DNA from: UBA8337 sp965658615
Lineage (GTDB): Bacteria; Pseudomonadota; Alphaproteobacteria; RS24
Assembly: GCA_965658615.1 (NCBI GenBank)
Contig: CBFHSX010000057.1
Location: 1 to 8,882, forward strand
Length of the DNA stretch: 8,882 bases
Direction: 5' to 3'
Part shown: positions 1 through 6,751 of the stretch, in pieces
How positions within the stretch are numbered: the stretch's first letter is position 1
Layout of the letters: every line of letters starts with the position of its first letter
Notes under the pieces: generated by a model
The model's database searches: none
Told to the model about the DNA's origin: nothing
Seen by the model: the letters and a program-made list of their open reading frames with translations, nothing else
Translations under genes and position numbers: made by a program

Positions 1-1605
1 CTCGACAAGGCGCTGCGCGATGCCAAACAATCTGCTCCCGATACGGGCGACGGGTTGGTGACGCGTATTTTCGATATCAAGTTCAGCGATGCGGAGTTGG
101 TGTTCGACAGTCTGCGCGGACTGCTCAATAAAAAGGGTATTATCAGTTGGCGCAAAGGCCAGACACAAATCGTCGTCACTGATTTCGCCGGCAATGTGCG
201 CCGCATGGAAGAGATTGTCACGACGCTGGATGTTGACAGCGCGGTGACCAAATCGCTGGCGCTGCAAAACACTTCGGCGACCGAAATGACCAAAGTTTTG
301 GGCGAATTGGTTCTGGCCGAAACCGCCGCAAAGCAAAAAAATCGCAGCATACGCGCTATCCCGCTCAAGGGCAGCAACACGCTCATTCTGCGCGGCCACC
401 CTGAGGCGGTGAATTATTATATGCCGCTGCTGCAAAACATTGATGCCGACAATGTCTCGAGCAGTGCCATTCGGGTTTACAAGCTGAAATATGCCTCGGC
501 CGAAGTATTGCTGCCCATGCTGCAAACGCTGGCCTTTGGCGGCACCGAGCCGAAAAGCGGCTCAAACGGCATCACCCTGTCTTTGTATGACGACAAAAAT
601 GCCATCATCGTCAATGCCGATGCCGATACGCAAAACTGGATTGGCGACGTGATCGGCGAGTTGGATTTCGCCCAGCCGCAAGTGCTGGTCGAGGCGATTA
701 TTGTCGAAGTTTCGGATAATGCCTCGCGCGAATTGGGCGTCAATTACCTGATGGCCGGCGGCGAAGACAGCACCATTCCCTTCACCGTCACCAATTTGGG
801 CGGCTCGACGCCGAATATTCTGGCCACAGCCGGCGCAATTATCGCCGAGGGCGATGATGACGATAGTGACAGTTCGGTCAGTTCCGTGCTTCGCACGCGG
901 GCGCTGAACAGCTTTCTCGGCACAAGCGGCGTGCTGCTCGGTGGCGGTGGCGTCAATTCTGACGGCAGTCTTTTCGGCGCGGTCTTAACCGCCCTGCGCC
1001 GCGATGTCAGCAGCAATATTCTTTCCACCCCCTCCATCATGACGCTGGATAATGAGAAAGCCAGTTTCATTGTCGGGCAAGAAATTCCGATTACCACCGG
1101 CGAAAGCCTTGGCAGTTCCAACGCTAACCCGTTCCGCACAATCGACCGCAAAAATGTCGGCGTGCAGCTTGAGGTTGAACCGCAAATCAATGAGGGCGAC
1201 GAAATCAGGCTGCGCATCCGGCAGGAAGTCTCCGCCGTGGCCGGGCCGCTGGCTGCCGGCTCGAGCGAGCTGATTACGACCAAGCGCGAAATGGAAACCA
1301 GTGTCCGCGTCGGCAATGGCGACGTGATTGTGCTGGGCGGTCTGGTGCAGCAAGACGAGCGTGTCTCGATTGACCGCGTGCCGGTGCTGGGCAGCATTCC
1401 GGTGCTGGGGCATTTGTTCCGCTCATCGGGCAAGGCGCGTGAAAAAACCAATCTGATGACCTTCTTGCGCACCACGATTGTGCGCACGCAAGAAGAAGCC
1501 GAGGCCGTGACGGCGCGCCAATATGGGGCGCTGCAAGGGCTCGATGGCGAGGGCATTGCCGATATTAATCTTGAGCAATTACTGAACCCGAAAGACAGAC
1601 CGTAA
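1..1605 (+). CDS. gspD: Type II secretion system secretin GspD, 5'-truncated by window edge
   Basis: Outer-membrane channel of the T2SS, through which folded periplasmic proteins leave the cell. The frame is open from base 1, giving 534 visible codons; the signal peptide and N0 domain lie upstream. Visible domains: an N0-N1 linker (codons 1-18), N1 (about 19-78, with the typical VTRIFDIK start and IVVTDFAGNVRRMEEI end), N2 (about 82-150), N3 (about 155-224), then the secretin beta-barrel (about 225-496). Diagnostic secretin motifs are QPQVLVEAIIVEV, NILSTPSIMTLDNE, VGQEIPITTG and VPVLGSIPVLGHLFRS. An Asp/Ser-rich stretch (codons 284-295) sits in the variable part of the barrel domain. About 38 residues follow the last barrel strand, shorter than a typical pilotin-binding S domain. 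TTG at 55 and GTG at 58 are internal codons, not starts. The gene ends 5 bases before gspE. Identification is firm. Confidence 0.97.
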   Translation, partial: LDKALRDAKQSAPDTGDGLVTRIFDIKFSDAELVFDSLRGLLNKKGIISWRKGQTQIVVTDFAGNVRRMEEIVTTLDVDSAVTKSLALQNTSATEMTKVLGELVLAETAAKQKNRSIRAIPLKGSNTLILRGHPEAVNYYMPLLQNIDADNVSSSAIRVYKLKYASAEVLLPMLQTLAFGGTEPKSGSNGITLSLYDDKNAIIVNADADTQNWIGDVIGELDFAQPQVLVEAIIVEVSDNASRELGVNYLMAGGEDSTIPFTVTNLGGSTPNILATAGAIIAEGDDDDSDSSVSSVLRTRALNSFLGTSGVLLGGGGVNSDGSLFGAVLTALRRDVSSNILSTPSIMTLDNEKASFIVGQEIPITTGESLGSSNANPFRTIDRKNVGVQLEVEPQINEGDEIRLRIRQEVSAVAGPLAAGSSELITTKREMETSVRVGNGDVIVLGGLVQQDERVSIDRVPVLGSIPVLGHLFRSSGKAREKTNLMTFLRTTIVRTQEEAEAVTARQYGALQGLDGEGIADINLEQLLNPKDRP

Positions 1606-1610
1606 ACGCG

Positions 1611-3083
1611 ATGAGCGAGACACCAACCGCCACAAGTGACGCCCAAAGCACCCGCCCGCTGCTGCCCTATAGCTTTGCGCGGCGGCATGGGGCTGTGCTG
1701 GCGGCCAATGGCGAGACCGGTCACGCGCTGTTTATGACACAAAGCGCCGCGCCGCGCGTGATTGGCGAGATTGCCCGCCATTGGCCGGATATTGTCCCTG
1801 TTGAGCGGATTGATCAGGCGCGGTTTGACAGCATGTTGTCGGAGATTTACGCGCAGCGCGGTTATGACCAATCGGCCGAAGAAGACGGCTCCGAGCAAAT
1901 TGCCGGTGACTTAAACTCTGCCGTGCAAAGTGTCGAACAAGCGGCCGACCTGTTGGACAGCGATGATGACGCGCCGATTATCCGGCTTTTGAACAGCCTG
2001 CTCAGCGAGGCGGTGCGCACAGGCGCGTCGGATATTCACCTCGAGCCGTTCGAAAACAAGCTGATTGCCCGGCTTCGCATTGACGGCATTCTGACCGAGA
2101 TCGCCGCCCTCTCGGCCAAGCTTGCCCCCTATTTGGTGTCGCGCGTCAAGGTGATGGCACGGCTTGATATTGCCGAAACCCGCCTGCCGCAAGACGGTCG
2201 TCTATCCCTGACATTGGGTGAGAAGAATTACGATGTGCGTGTCTCCACGCTGCCCATTCGCTATGGCGAACGAGTGGTGATGCGCTTGCTGGACAAAGAC
2301 AGCGCGCAATTTGACCTTGCCGAACTGGGCATGGATGAAGACGCCAAGCAGGTTTTCGAAGCCGCGCTGTACGAGCCAAACGGCATTATTCTGGTCACCG
2401 GCCCGACCGGTTCGGGCAAAACCACCACGCTTTACGCGGCGTTGGATATCCTCAATGAAAGCGCGCGCAATATTATGACGGTCGAAGACCCCATCGAATA
2501 TGCGCTGAACGGTGTCAGCCAAACGCAGGTGAACAATAAAATCGGCATGAGTTTTGCCAGTGGTCTGCGTTCCATCCTCCGCCAAGATCCTGACATTGTG
2601 ATGGTCGGCGAAATTCGGGATCGCGAAACGGCTGAGATTGCCGTGCAGGCCAGCCTGACCGGTCATGTTGTGCTGTCGACCGTACACACAAATAGTGCAG
2701 CGGCGGCTGTTACGCGCCTTATTGATATGGGTATTGAAACCTATTTGCTGGCGTCATCGCTTAAGCTGGTGCTGGCGCAGCGTCTGGTGCGCCGCCTGTG
2801 TCCGTCGTGTAAAACGCAGGATGCAAATGGCGAATATCAAGCTGTCGGCTGCGGTGATTGCCAGAATAATGGCTATCGCGGGCGCGTCGCCATTTACGAA
2901 ATCCTTAGCGTCGATGATAAAATTCGCACCATGTTGGCGAATGGCGCGGGCGAGCACGAGATCGAAGAATACGGTTTCGCCAATGCGCGCAAGCTGGCCG
3001 ATACGGGTTTCGAACTGGTCAGGGCCGGCGAAACCACGCGCGCCGAAATTATCCGCGTCGCCCGCCTGCCGGACGAGATGTAG
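1611..3083 (+). CDS. gspE: T2SS assembly ATPase GspE
   Basis: Cytoplasmic hexameric ATPase of the secretion NTPase family (GspE/PilB/PulE) that powers pseudopilus assembly; it docks on the GspL cytoplasmic domain and GspF. The 490-residue protein has a short N-terminal domain (about 1-115), a PAS-like N2E region (about 120-240) and the RecA-like C-terminal domain. Key motifs: Walker A GPTGSGKT at 264-271, Asp box VEDPIEY at 291-297, Walker B DIVMVGE at 328-334 with catalytic E334, and His box STVHTN around H359. A tetracysteine zinc-binding element is present as C397-x2-C400 and C414-x2-C417. The 13-residue spacer between the pairs is much shorter than the roughly 29 residues of well-studied GspE proteins. 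ATG 1611 follows the gspD stop by 5 bases and has only a weak ribosome-binding site, which suggests translational coupling. The cysteine element and the GspD/GspF neighbours favour GspE over a type IV pilus PilB. Confidence 0.97.
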   Translation: MSETPTATSDAQSTRPLLPYSFARRHGAVLAANGETGHALFMTQSAAPRVIGEIARHWPDIVPVERIDQARFDSMLSEIYAQRGYDQSAEEDGSEQIAGDLNSAVQSVEQAADLLDSDDDAPIIRLLNSLLSEAVRTGASDIHLEPFENKLIARLRIDGILTEIAALSAKLAPYLVSRVKVMARLDIAETRLPQDGRLSLTLGEKNYDVRVSTLPIRYGERVVMRLLDKDSAQFDLAELGMDEDAKQVFEAALYEPNGIILVTGPTGSGKTTTLYAALDILNESARNIMTVEDPIEYALNGVSQTQVNNKIGMSFASGLRSILRQDPDIVMVGEIRDRETAEIAVQASLTGHVVLSTVHTNSAAAAVTRLIDMGIETYLLASSLKLVLAQRLVRRLCPSCKTQDANGEYQAVGCGDCQNNGYRGRVAIYEILSVDDKIRTMLANGAGEHEIEEYGFANARKLADTGFELVRAGETTRAEIIRVARLPDEM

Positions 3084-3089
3084 GCCGCC

Positions 3090-4313
3090 ATGCCGAGCTA
3101 TCGTTATACCGCCGTCACCGCTGATGGGAAAAAGCAGAAGGGTGTGATGCTGGCCGAAAGCGCCCGCGATGCGCGTCAAAATCTGCAAGCGCGCGCGCTT
3201 TTCCCTCTCGAATTGTCGGAAGCCGCCGGCGGTGTGCTGGGCAATGGCTTGTCGGGTTTGTTATCGCGCACGCCAGCTATTTCGTCGCGCGACCGTGCTT
3301 TGGTGACGCGCCAGCTGGCTACTATGCTCGGCGCAGGCGTCTCGATTGATGACGCACTCCGCTCAATCGCCGCGCAAAGCGCCAAAGCCAATGTCAAAGA
3401 TGTGCTGACCCATGTCATGGGACATGTCATGGAAGGCCGTAAATTATCGGAAGCTATGGCGTCGCAACCGGGCTCATTCGACACGCTTTATGTCGCCATG
3501 GTCGCGGCCGGCGAAATGTCGGGCGACCTTGCCGCCATTCTCGAGCGCATTGCCGATTATGCCGAAAAGACCGAGCATGTGCGCGGCCGCGTCAAAGCCG
3601 CTTTGGTGTATCCCGCCGTACTGGCCACAGTGGCGCTTGGCGTGCTGGCCTTACTGGTCTATGTGGTGGTGCCGCGCATTGCCCAGCAATTTGAAAGCTT
3701 CGAAACCGCCCTGCCCCTGCCGACACGACTGGTGATCGGCGTGTCAGAATTTTTCGCCACTTATGGCGGCCTAGTGCTTATCGGTCTGGCGCTCGCTTTT
3801 CTCGGCACGCGCTATTTGCTGGCCAATCCGGTGCGCAGATTGGCGCTGCACACGCAGCTTTTACGCCTGCCCTTTATCGGCCGCACCATGCAGACTTTTG
3901 CAAGTGCGCGCTTTGCCCGCACACTCGGCACGCTGATCGATGGCGGCAGTCCTGCATTGGAGGCGATCAAAGCCTCGCGCGAGACGCAAGGCAATTTGCT
4001 GCTGCGCCAACAGGTCGACCGCATTTACGATGACGTGTTCAAAGGCCGCCCGCTCGGCACGGCGTTTCGCGACGCCACTGCCTTCGCCCCGCTGCTTATT
4101 TATATGGTCGCCATGGGCGAAAAAACCGGCGCGCTGGCGACGCTTCTCATGCGCGCCGCCGATTACCTCGAGCAAGAAGTCGACACGGCCACACAAGGCT
4201 TCCTCAGTTTGCTGGAACCGCTCATCGTTATTATTATGGGGCTGATGGTCGGCTTCATCGTTATGGCCATTATGTTGCCGATTATGCAGCTCAATACGCT
4301 TATTTTGAATTAG
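3090..4313 (+). CDS. gspF: T2SS inner-membrane platform protein GspF
   Basis: Polytopic inner-membrane protein of the platform that couples GspE to pseudopilus growth. Its 407 residues match the family length. The N-terminal segment (YRYTAVTADGKKQKG, residues 4-18, then LAESARDARQNL) is typical of GspF. Two homologous helical cytoplasmic domains are visible, each ending in the repeated signature: GEMSGDL at 141-147 and GEKTGAL at 343-349. Three hydrophobic segments lie at about 171-193, 221-241 and 375-399, giving the expected three-pass topology. ATG 3090 is 6 bases after the gspE stop, with no strong Shine-Dalgarno, so coupling to gspE is likely. A 12-base near-perfect tandem repeat lies at 3411-3434 within the first cytoplasmic domain. 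No anomalies in the key motifs. A PilC homologue is the only alternative, ruled out by context. Confidence 0.96.
   Translation: MPSYRYTAVTADGKKQKGVMLAESARDARQNLQARALFPLELSEAAGGVLGNGLSGLLSRTPAISSRDRALVTRQLATMLGAGVSIDDALRSIAAQSAKANVKDVLTHVMGHVMEGRKLSEAMASQPGSFDTLYVAMVAAGEMSGDLAAILERIADYAEKTEHVRGRVKAALVYPAVLATVALGVLALLVYVVVPRIAQQFESFETALPLPTRLVIGVSEFFATYGGLVLIGLALAFLGTRYLLANPVRRLALHTQLLRLPFIGRTMQTFASARFARTLGTLIDGGSPALEAIKASRETQGNLLLRQQVDRIYDDVFKGRPLGTAFRDATAFAPLLIYMVAMGEKTGALATLLMRAADYLEQEVDTATQGFLSLLEPLIVIIMGLMVGFIVMAIMLPIMQLNTLILN
3411..3434 (+). repeat. 12-bp tandem direct repeat inside gspF
   Basis: Two adjacent copies of a 12-base unit, catgtcatggga and catgtcatggaa, match at 11 of 12 positions. 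They encode HVMG-HVME (GspF residues 108-115). The residues sit in the helix before the first GE-SG motif. The protein otherwise has normal family spacing here, so this may be chance or an old neutral duplication rather than a functional element. Confidence 0.5.
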
Positions 4314-4316
4314 AGG
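4312..4316 (+). promoter_or_regulatory. Ribosome-binding site of gspG
   Basis: AGAGG lies 7 bases before ATG 4324 and overlaps the end of the gspF stop codon region. It is a clear Shine-Dalgarno, whereas gspE and gspF have weak sites. A stronger independent site suits GspG, which as the major pseudopilin is needed in the largest amount; that link to dosage is inference. Confidence 0.6.
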
Positions 4317-4323
4317 TCTCACC

Positions 4324-4743
4324 ATGCACCGCGTCTCCCCCCCTCAAGAAACCGCCGGTTTTTCCTTCATCGAATTAATGGTGGTCATCGTTCTTATCGG
4401 CCTCCTGACCTCGGTGGTGGCAATCAATGTGCTGCCCAGCCAAGACAAAGCCATGGGCGAGAAAGCCAAAGCCGATGTGGCAATTTTAACGCAAGCCGTA
4501 GAAATGTATCGGATGGATAATCTGCGCTATCCGAGCACGGATGAAGGCCTCGATATTCTAAAATCCCGCAATGGACGGCAAGGCTATATCAAAGCGCTGC
4601 CGAAGGACCCGTGGAATAATGAATATCAATATGTCATTCCGGGCGAAAAGGGCATTTTCGATATTTACTCGCTCGGCGCTGATGGCCGTCTTGGCGGCGA
4701 GGAAATGAATGCCGATATCGGCAATTGGCCCGAGGAAGAATAA
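4324..4743 (+). CDS. gspG: T2SS major pseudopilin GspG
   Basis: Main subunit of the periplasmic pseudopilus. The 139-residue prepilin has a 12-residue leader ending in G12, followed by mature F13 and E17 (the conserved Glu at +5), then the hydrophobic N-terminal helix (13-36). Cleavage and N-methylation by a GspO/PilD-type prepilin peptidase are expected; that gene is not in the window. The globular part is textbook GspG: MYRMDNLRYPST, LPKDPWNNEYQY at 92-103, and the C-terminal calcium loop with D120, GG at 124-125, D131 and the final NW at 134-135. ATG 4324 has a good ribosome-binding site. A run of seven C lies at 4337-4343 in the leader. The TAA stop overlaps the ATG of the next gene, so the usual gspH position holds no gene. 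Confidence 0.97.
   Translation: MHRVSPPQETAGFSFIELMVVIVLIGLLTSVVAINVLPSQDKAMGEKAKADVAILTQAVEMYRMDNLRYPSTDEGLDILKSRNGRQGYIKALPKDPWNNEYQYVIPGEKGIFDIYSLGADGRLGGEEMNADIGNWPEEE
4732..4736 (+). promoter_or_regulatory. Ribosome-binding site that sets the gspI start
   Basis: GAGGA lies 6 bases before ATG 4743, inside the last codons of gspG. It supports ATG 4743 over the in-frame TTG at 4725, which has no such site and would add six residues (LARGRI) to the prepilin leader. Confidence 0.6.
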
Positions 4744-5120
4744 TGCCCGGACGGCGCACCGCGCAGCAGGGTTTTTCTCTGCTCGAATTGATGGTGGCCG
4801 TCGCCATTTTATCCTTGGCCCTAATCCCGCTATTGGTCAATCAAGGCACATCGCGCAATAACGCGCTTTATATGCACGAAAAGACGCTGGCGTTTCTGGC
4901 GGCCGATAATCTGCTGCTGGAAACCGTAGCGCGCGAGCGCGTATCCACCGGCACAAAAAACGGCACCACGACGCAGGGTGGCATTCAATTCAAATGGCAG
5001 AGCGAGGTTAGCCCCCTGCCCGACACATCGATCTCCAGCATCACTGTGCGGGTCTATCATCGCGGCAATGGAAAAAAGCTGTCCGAAATGACAGGTTTTC
5101 ATCCGGGCAAACAAAAATGA
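4743..5120 (+). CDS. gspI: T2SS minor pseudopilin GspI
   Basis: Minor pseudopilin that forms the tip complex with GspJ and GspK and helps start pseudopilus assembly. The 125-residue prepilin has a leader ending at G10, mature F11, and the +5 Glu at E15, followed by a hydrophobic helix to about residue 30. The pattern EKTLAFLAADNLLLE (about 47-61) corresponds to the conserved GspI 'TLA...A.N.L.E' element, and the later GGIQFKWQSEV segment also fits GspI. These argue against GspH, which would be the expected gene in this position. Start ATG 4743 overlaps the gspG stop (TAATG) and has a GAGGA site; the stop overlaps gspJ (ATGA). Coupled translation with both neighbours is likely. The protein is at the short end of the family's usual size. 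Confidence 0.9.
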   Translation: MPGRRTAQQGFSLLELMVAVAILSLALIPLLVNQGTSRNNALYMHEKTLAFLAADNLLLETVARERVSTGTKNGTTTQGGIQFKWQSEVSPLPDTSISSITVRVYHRGNGKKLSEMTGFHPGKQK

Positions 5121-5758
5121 CGGCGCGCGGCGAAACACATGAGGCCGGTTTCAGCCTGATCGAGGCGCTGGTGGCGACGGCGCTGCTGGCCATGATCGGC
5201 ACCATGGCGGTGATGGTTTTTACCAGCTTTTTCAATGGCCGCAGCGCCGAGGAGACGCTTAGCGGCGTGACCGAAAAGACGCTGCGCTTGCGCCAAATCA
5301 TGGGCGATGATTTGGCGCATGCCATCATCCGCCCGCATGGTCCGGAAGATAATATTCACCTGTTTAGCGGCGATGCCGGAAATAACTGCTTTTTGAGCTT
5401 TGCCCGTCATAACGCCGTTAAAGGCCAAGTCAGCGACACCAGCAGCGGCATTGAGTCCGTTCTCTACTGCCTCAATGGCCGCCAAATTGTCCGCTACGCC
5501 TATCACGAAGCCGATGCGATGGAGGACACGAAACGGCGCAATTATGTGGTTATCAGCGATGTCGCCGAAGCGCAGATCCGCTTTTTCGACGGTGAGACAT
5601 GGCATTCCAAATGGCTCATGGGGGTTCAAAACGGGCGCTTTTTCGGTCGCTCTTCGCGCCTTCCGCACCTGGTTGAACTGCGCTGGACGCCGCGCGGTGC
5701 CAAACAGAAAAACCGACCCATCACGCAGGCCTTTGCCCTGCCGCCGGAGCGTTTTTAA
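5117..5758 (+). CDS. gspJ: T2SS minor pseudopilin GspJ
   Basis: Minor pseudopilin of the I-J-K tip complex. Its 213 residues fit GspJ. The prepilin leader ends at G11, with mature F12, the +5 Glu at E16 and a hydrophobic helix to about residue 36. GspJ hallmarks: ETLSGVTEKTLRLRQIMGDDL after the helix (a conserved position for LQ..m..DL), RFFDGETWHSKW at 155-166, and LPHLVELRW at 182-190. C91 and C118 may form a disulfide in the periplasm (inference). The start overlaps the gspI stop by four bases (ATGA), with only a weak ribosome-binding site, which points to translational coupling. The stop overlaps the gspK ATG (TAATG). Confidence 0.92.
   Translation: MTARGETHEAGFSLIEALVATALLAMIGTMAVMVFTSFFNGRSAEETLSGVTEKTLRLRQIMGDDLAHAIIRPHGPEDNIHLFSGDAGNNCFLSFARHNAVKGQVSDTSSGIESVLYCLNGRQIVRYAYHEADAMEDTKRRNYVVISDVAEAQIRFFDGETWHSKWLMGVQNGRFFGRSSRLPHLVELRWTPRGAKQKNRPITQAFALPPERF
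5746..5749 (+). promoter_or_regulatory. Ribosome-binding site of gspK
   Basis: GGAG lies 8 bases before ATG 5758 inside the 3' end of gspJ. Together with the TAATG stop/start overlap it supports ATG 5758 as the gspK start. Confidence 0.5.
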
Positions 5759-6744
5759 TGCGCCGCCCTCTTCAGCAAAGCCCACAGCGCGGCGCCGCGC
5801 TTATTCTGGTGCTTGGCTTAGTGTCGATTATGTCGACCGCGGCGGTGTTCTCGTTCGACAGTCTGAGTCGTCTGGTGCAGCGCAATATTGTCGAGCAACA
5901 GGCAACGCAAGCGCGCCATTATGCCCTCGCCGCCGAACAAATCAGCATTAATCGGATGCGCGAACTGATTTCCGATAAGCGTAATTTCGGGCTGGTAATG
6001 CGCGCCGGGTTGAACCGCTATGACTACGCATTGGAGGCGGCGACCATAAATGTTGTGGCCGAGGATGTGTCGAATTGCTTCAATCTCGGCGCGCTGATTA
6101 AGGGCACTAATTTACGCGGTTACGAAGCCGATCCGGTCGGCATTGATCAATTTGCCCGCTTGTTGCAGGTCTATGGCATTGGCGGTGACGCGGCATTGGC
6201 CATGAGTTCGGCCGCCGCCGATTGGCAAGACAGCGACACCACAGCTTTGCCGCTGGGGGCTGAGAGCAACCATTACGTCGATCAAGAGCTTGGCTATCGC
6301 ACCCCCAATGCGCCGATGCGCAGCACCAGTGAAATGCGCCTGATCCGCGATTTTACCCCGGCGCTGCTGGCACAATTGGACGAGCTGCTATGCGTCAATG
6401 ACGGCACAACGCAGCTGCGCCTCAATGTGACAACACTGCAGGCGCAACACGCGCCGCTGATCACCGCTATTTTGGGCGGCATACCCGACGTCGAGGACAT
6501 GACGGAATTCCTGCTCGAACGCCAACCGGGTTATTTTGCCAAGACCGATAAATTCTTCGAGACCGGCTTGTTTGACAGAAACGAACTGCCGCCAAATGCC
6601 AAAACGTCTTTTGAGCATTATCCGTCGCGCGTCCGCTTCACGATTGAGACACGATTGGGCGATGCAAAACTGCGCCTTGTGACAGATGTGCGCTTTAACG
6701 AAAACGGCACCTACGCTATTATCAGCCGGTCCTTTGGAGTATAG
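5758..6744 (+). CDS. gspK: T2SS large minor pseudopilin GspK
   Basis: Tip-capping pseudopilin of the I-J-K complex, much larger than the other pseudopilins; 328 residues fits the family. The leader ends at G12, and the mature helix starts AALILVLGLVSI. Position +5 is Leu (L17), not Glu; lack of the +5 Glu is the normal GspK trait, linked to its place at the tip. Family motifs: CFNLGAL at 107-113, ADWQDSD at 154-160, PLGAESNHY at 165-173, and SEMRLIRDF at 191-199. C107 and C212 are the likely disulfide pair of the alpha domain (inference). ATG 5758 overlaps the gspJ stop and has a GGAG site. It ends 7 bases before gspL. Confidence 0.95.
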   Translation: MRRPLQQSPQRGAALILVLGLVSIMSTAAVFSFDSLSRLVQRNIVEQQATQARHYALAAEQISINRMRELISDKRNFGLVMRAGLNRYDYALEAATINVVAEDVSNCFNLGALIKGTNLRGYEADPVGIDQFARLLQVYGIGGDAALAMSSAAADWQDSDTTALPLGAESNHYVDQELGYRTPNAPMRSTSEMRLIRDFTPALLAQLDELLCVNDGTTQLRLNVTTLQAQHAPLITAILGGIPDVEDMTEFLLERQPGYFAKTDKFFETGLFDRNELPPNAKTSFEHYPSRVRFTIETRLGDAKLRLVTDVRFNENGTYAIISRSFGV

Positions 6745-6751
6745 CGAGCTC

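Noticed and set aside
744..1898. Long 384-codon minus-strand open frame antisense to gspD and the start of gspE
   Set aside because: It lies wholly opposite well-identified coding sequence. Its product is Ser/Arg/Pro-rich with no recognisable domain, as expected for a complementary-frame artefact in GC-rich DNA.
2202..2687. Minus-strand 161-codon open frame inside gspE
   Set aside because: It is antisense to the conserved ATPase core and its His/Gln-rich translation has no family resemblance; a shadow of gspE codon usage.
1611..4313. gspE-gspF as part of a type IV pilus (pilB-pilC) or competence system
   Set aside because: The adjacent secretin, calcium-loop GspG, the I-J-K set and gspL-gspM together are specific to type II secretion.
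4725..4742. TTG at 4725 as the gspI start
   Set aside because: ATG 4743 has the GAGGA site at 4732-4736 and the TAATG overlap, and it gives a normal 10-residue prepilin leader.
5099..5785. Minus-strand 228-codon open frame spanning gspJ
   Set aside because: It covers gspJ and both junctions with its neighbours. GspJ has the prepilin signature and family motifs, and the antisense product has none.
5400..5951. Plus-strand 183-codon open frame overlapping gspJ and gspK
   Set aside because: It is out of frame with two well-supported genes and gives an Arg/Pro/Ser-rich translation typical of a shifted frame.
6686..6751. Upstream start for gspL that would overlap gspK by 59 bases
   Set aside because: The added 22 residues are only the gspK coding sequence read in another frame, and ATG 6752 just after the gspK stop fits the spacing of the rest of the operon.
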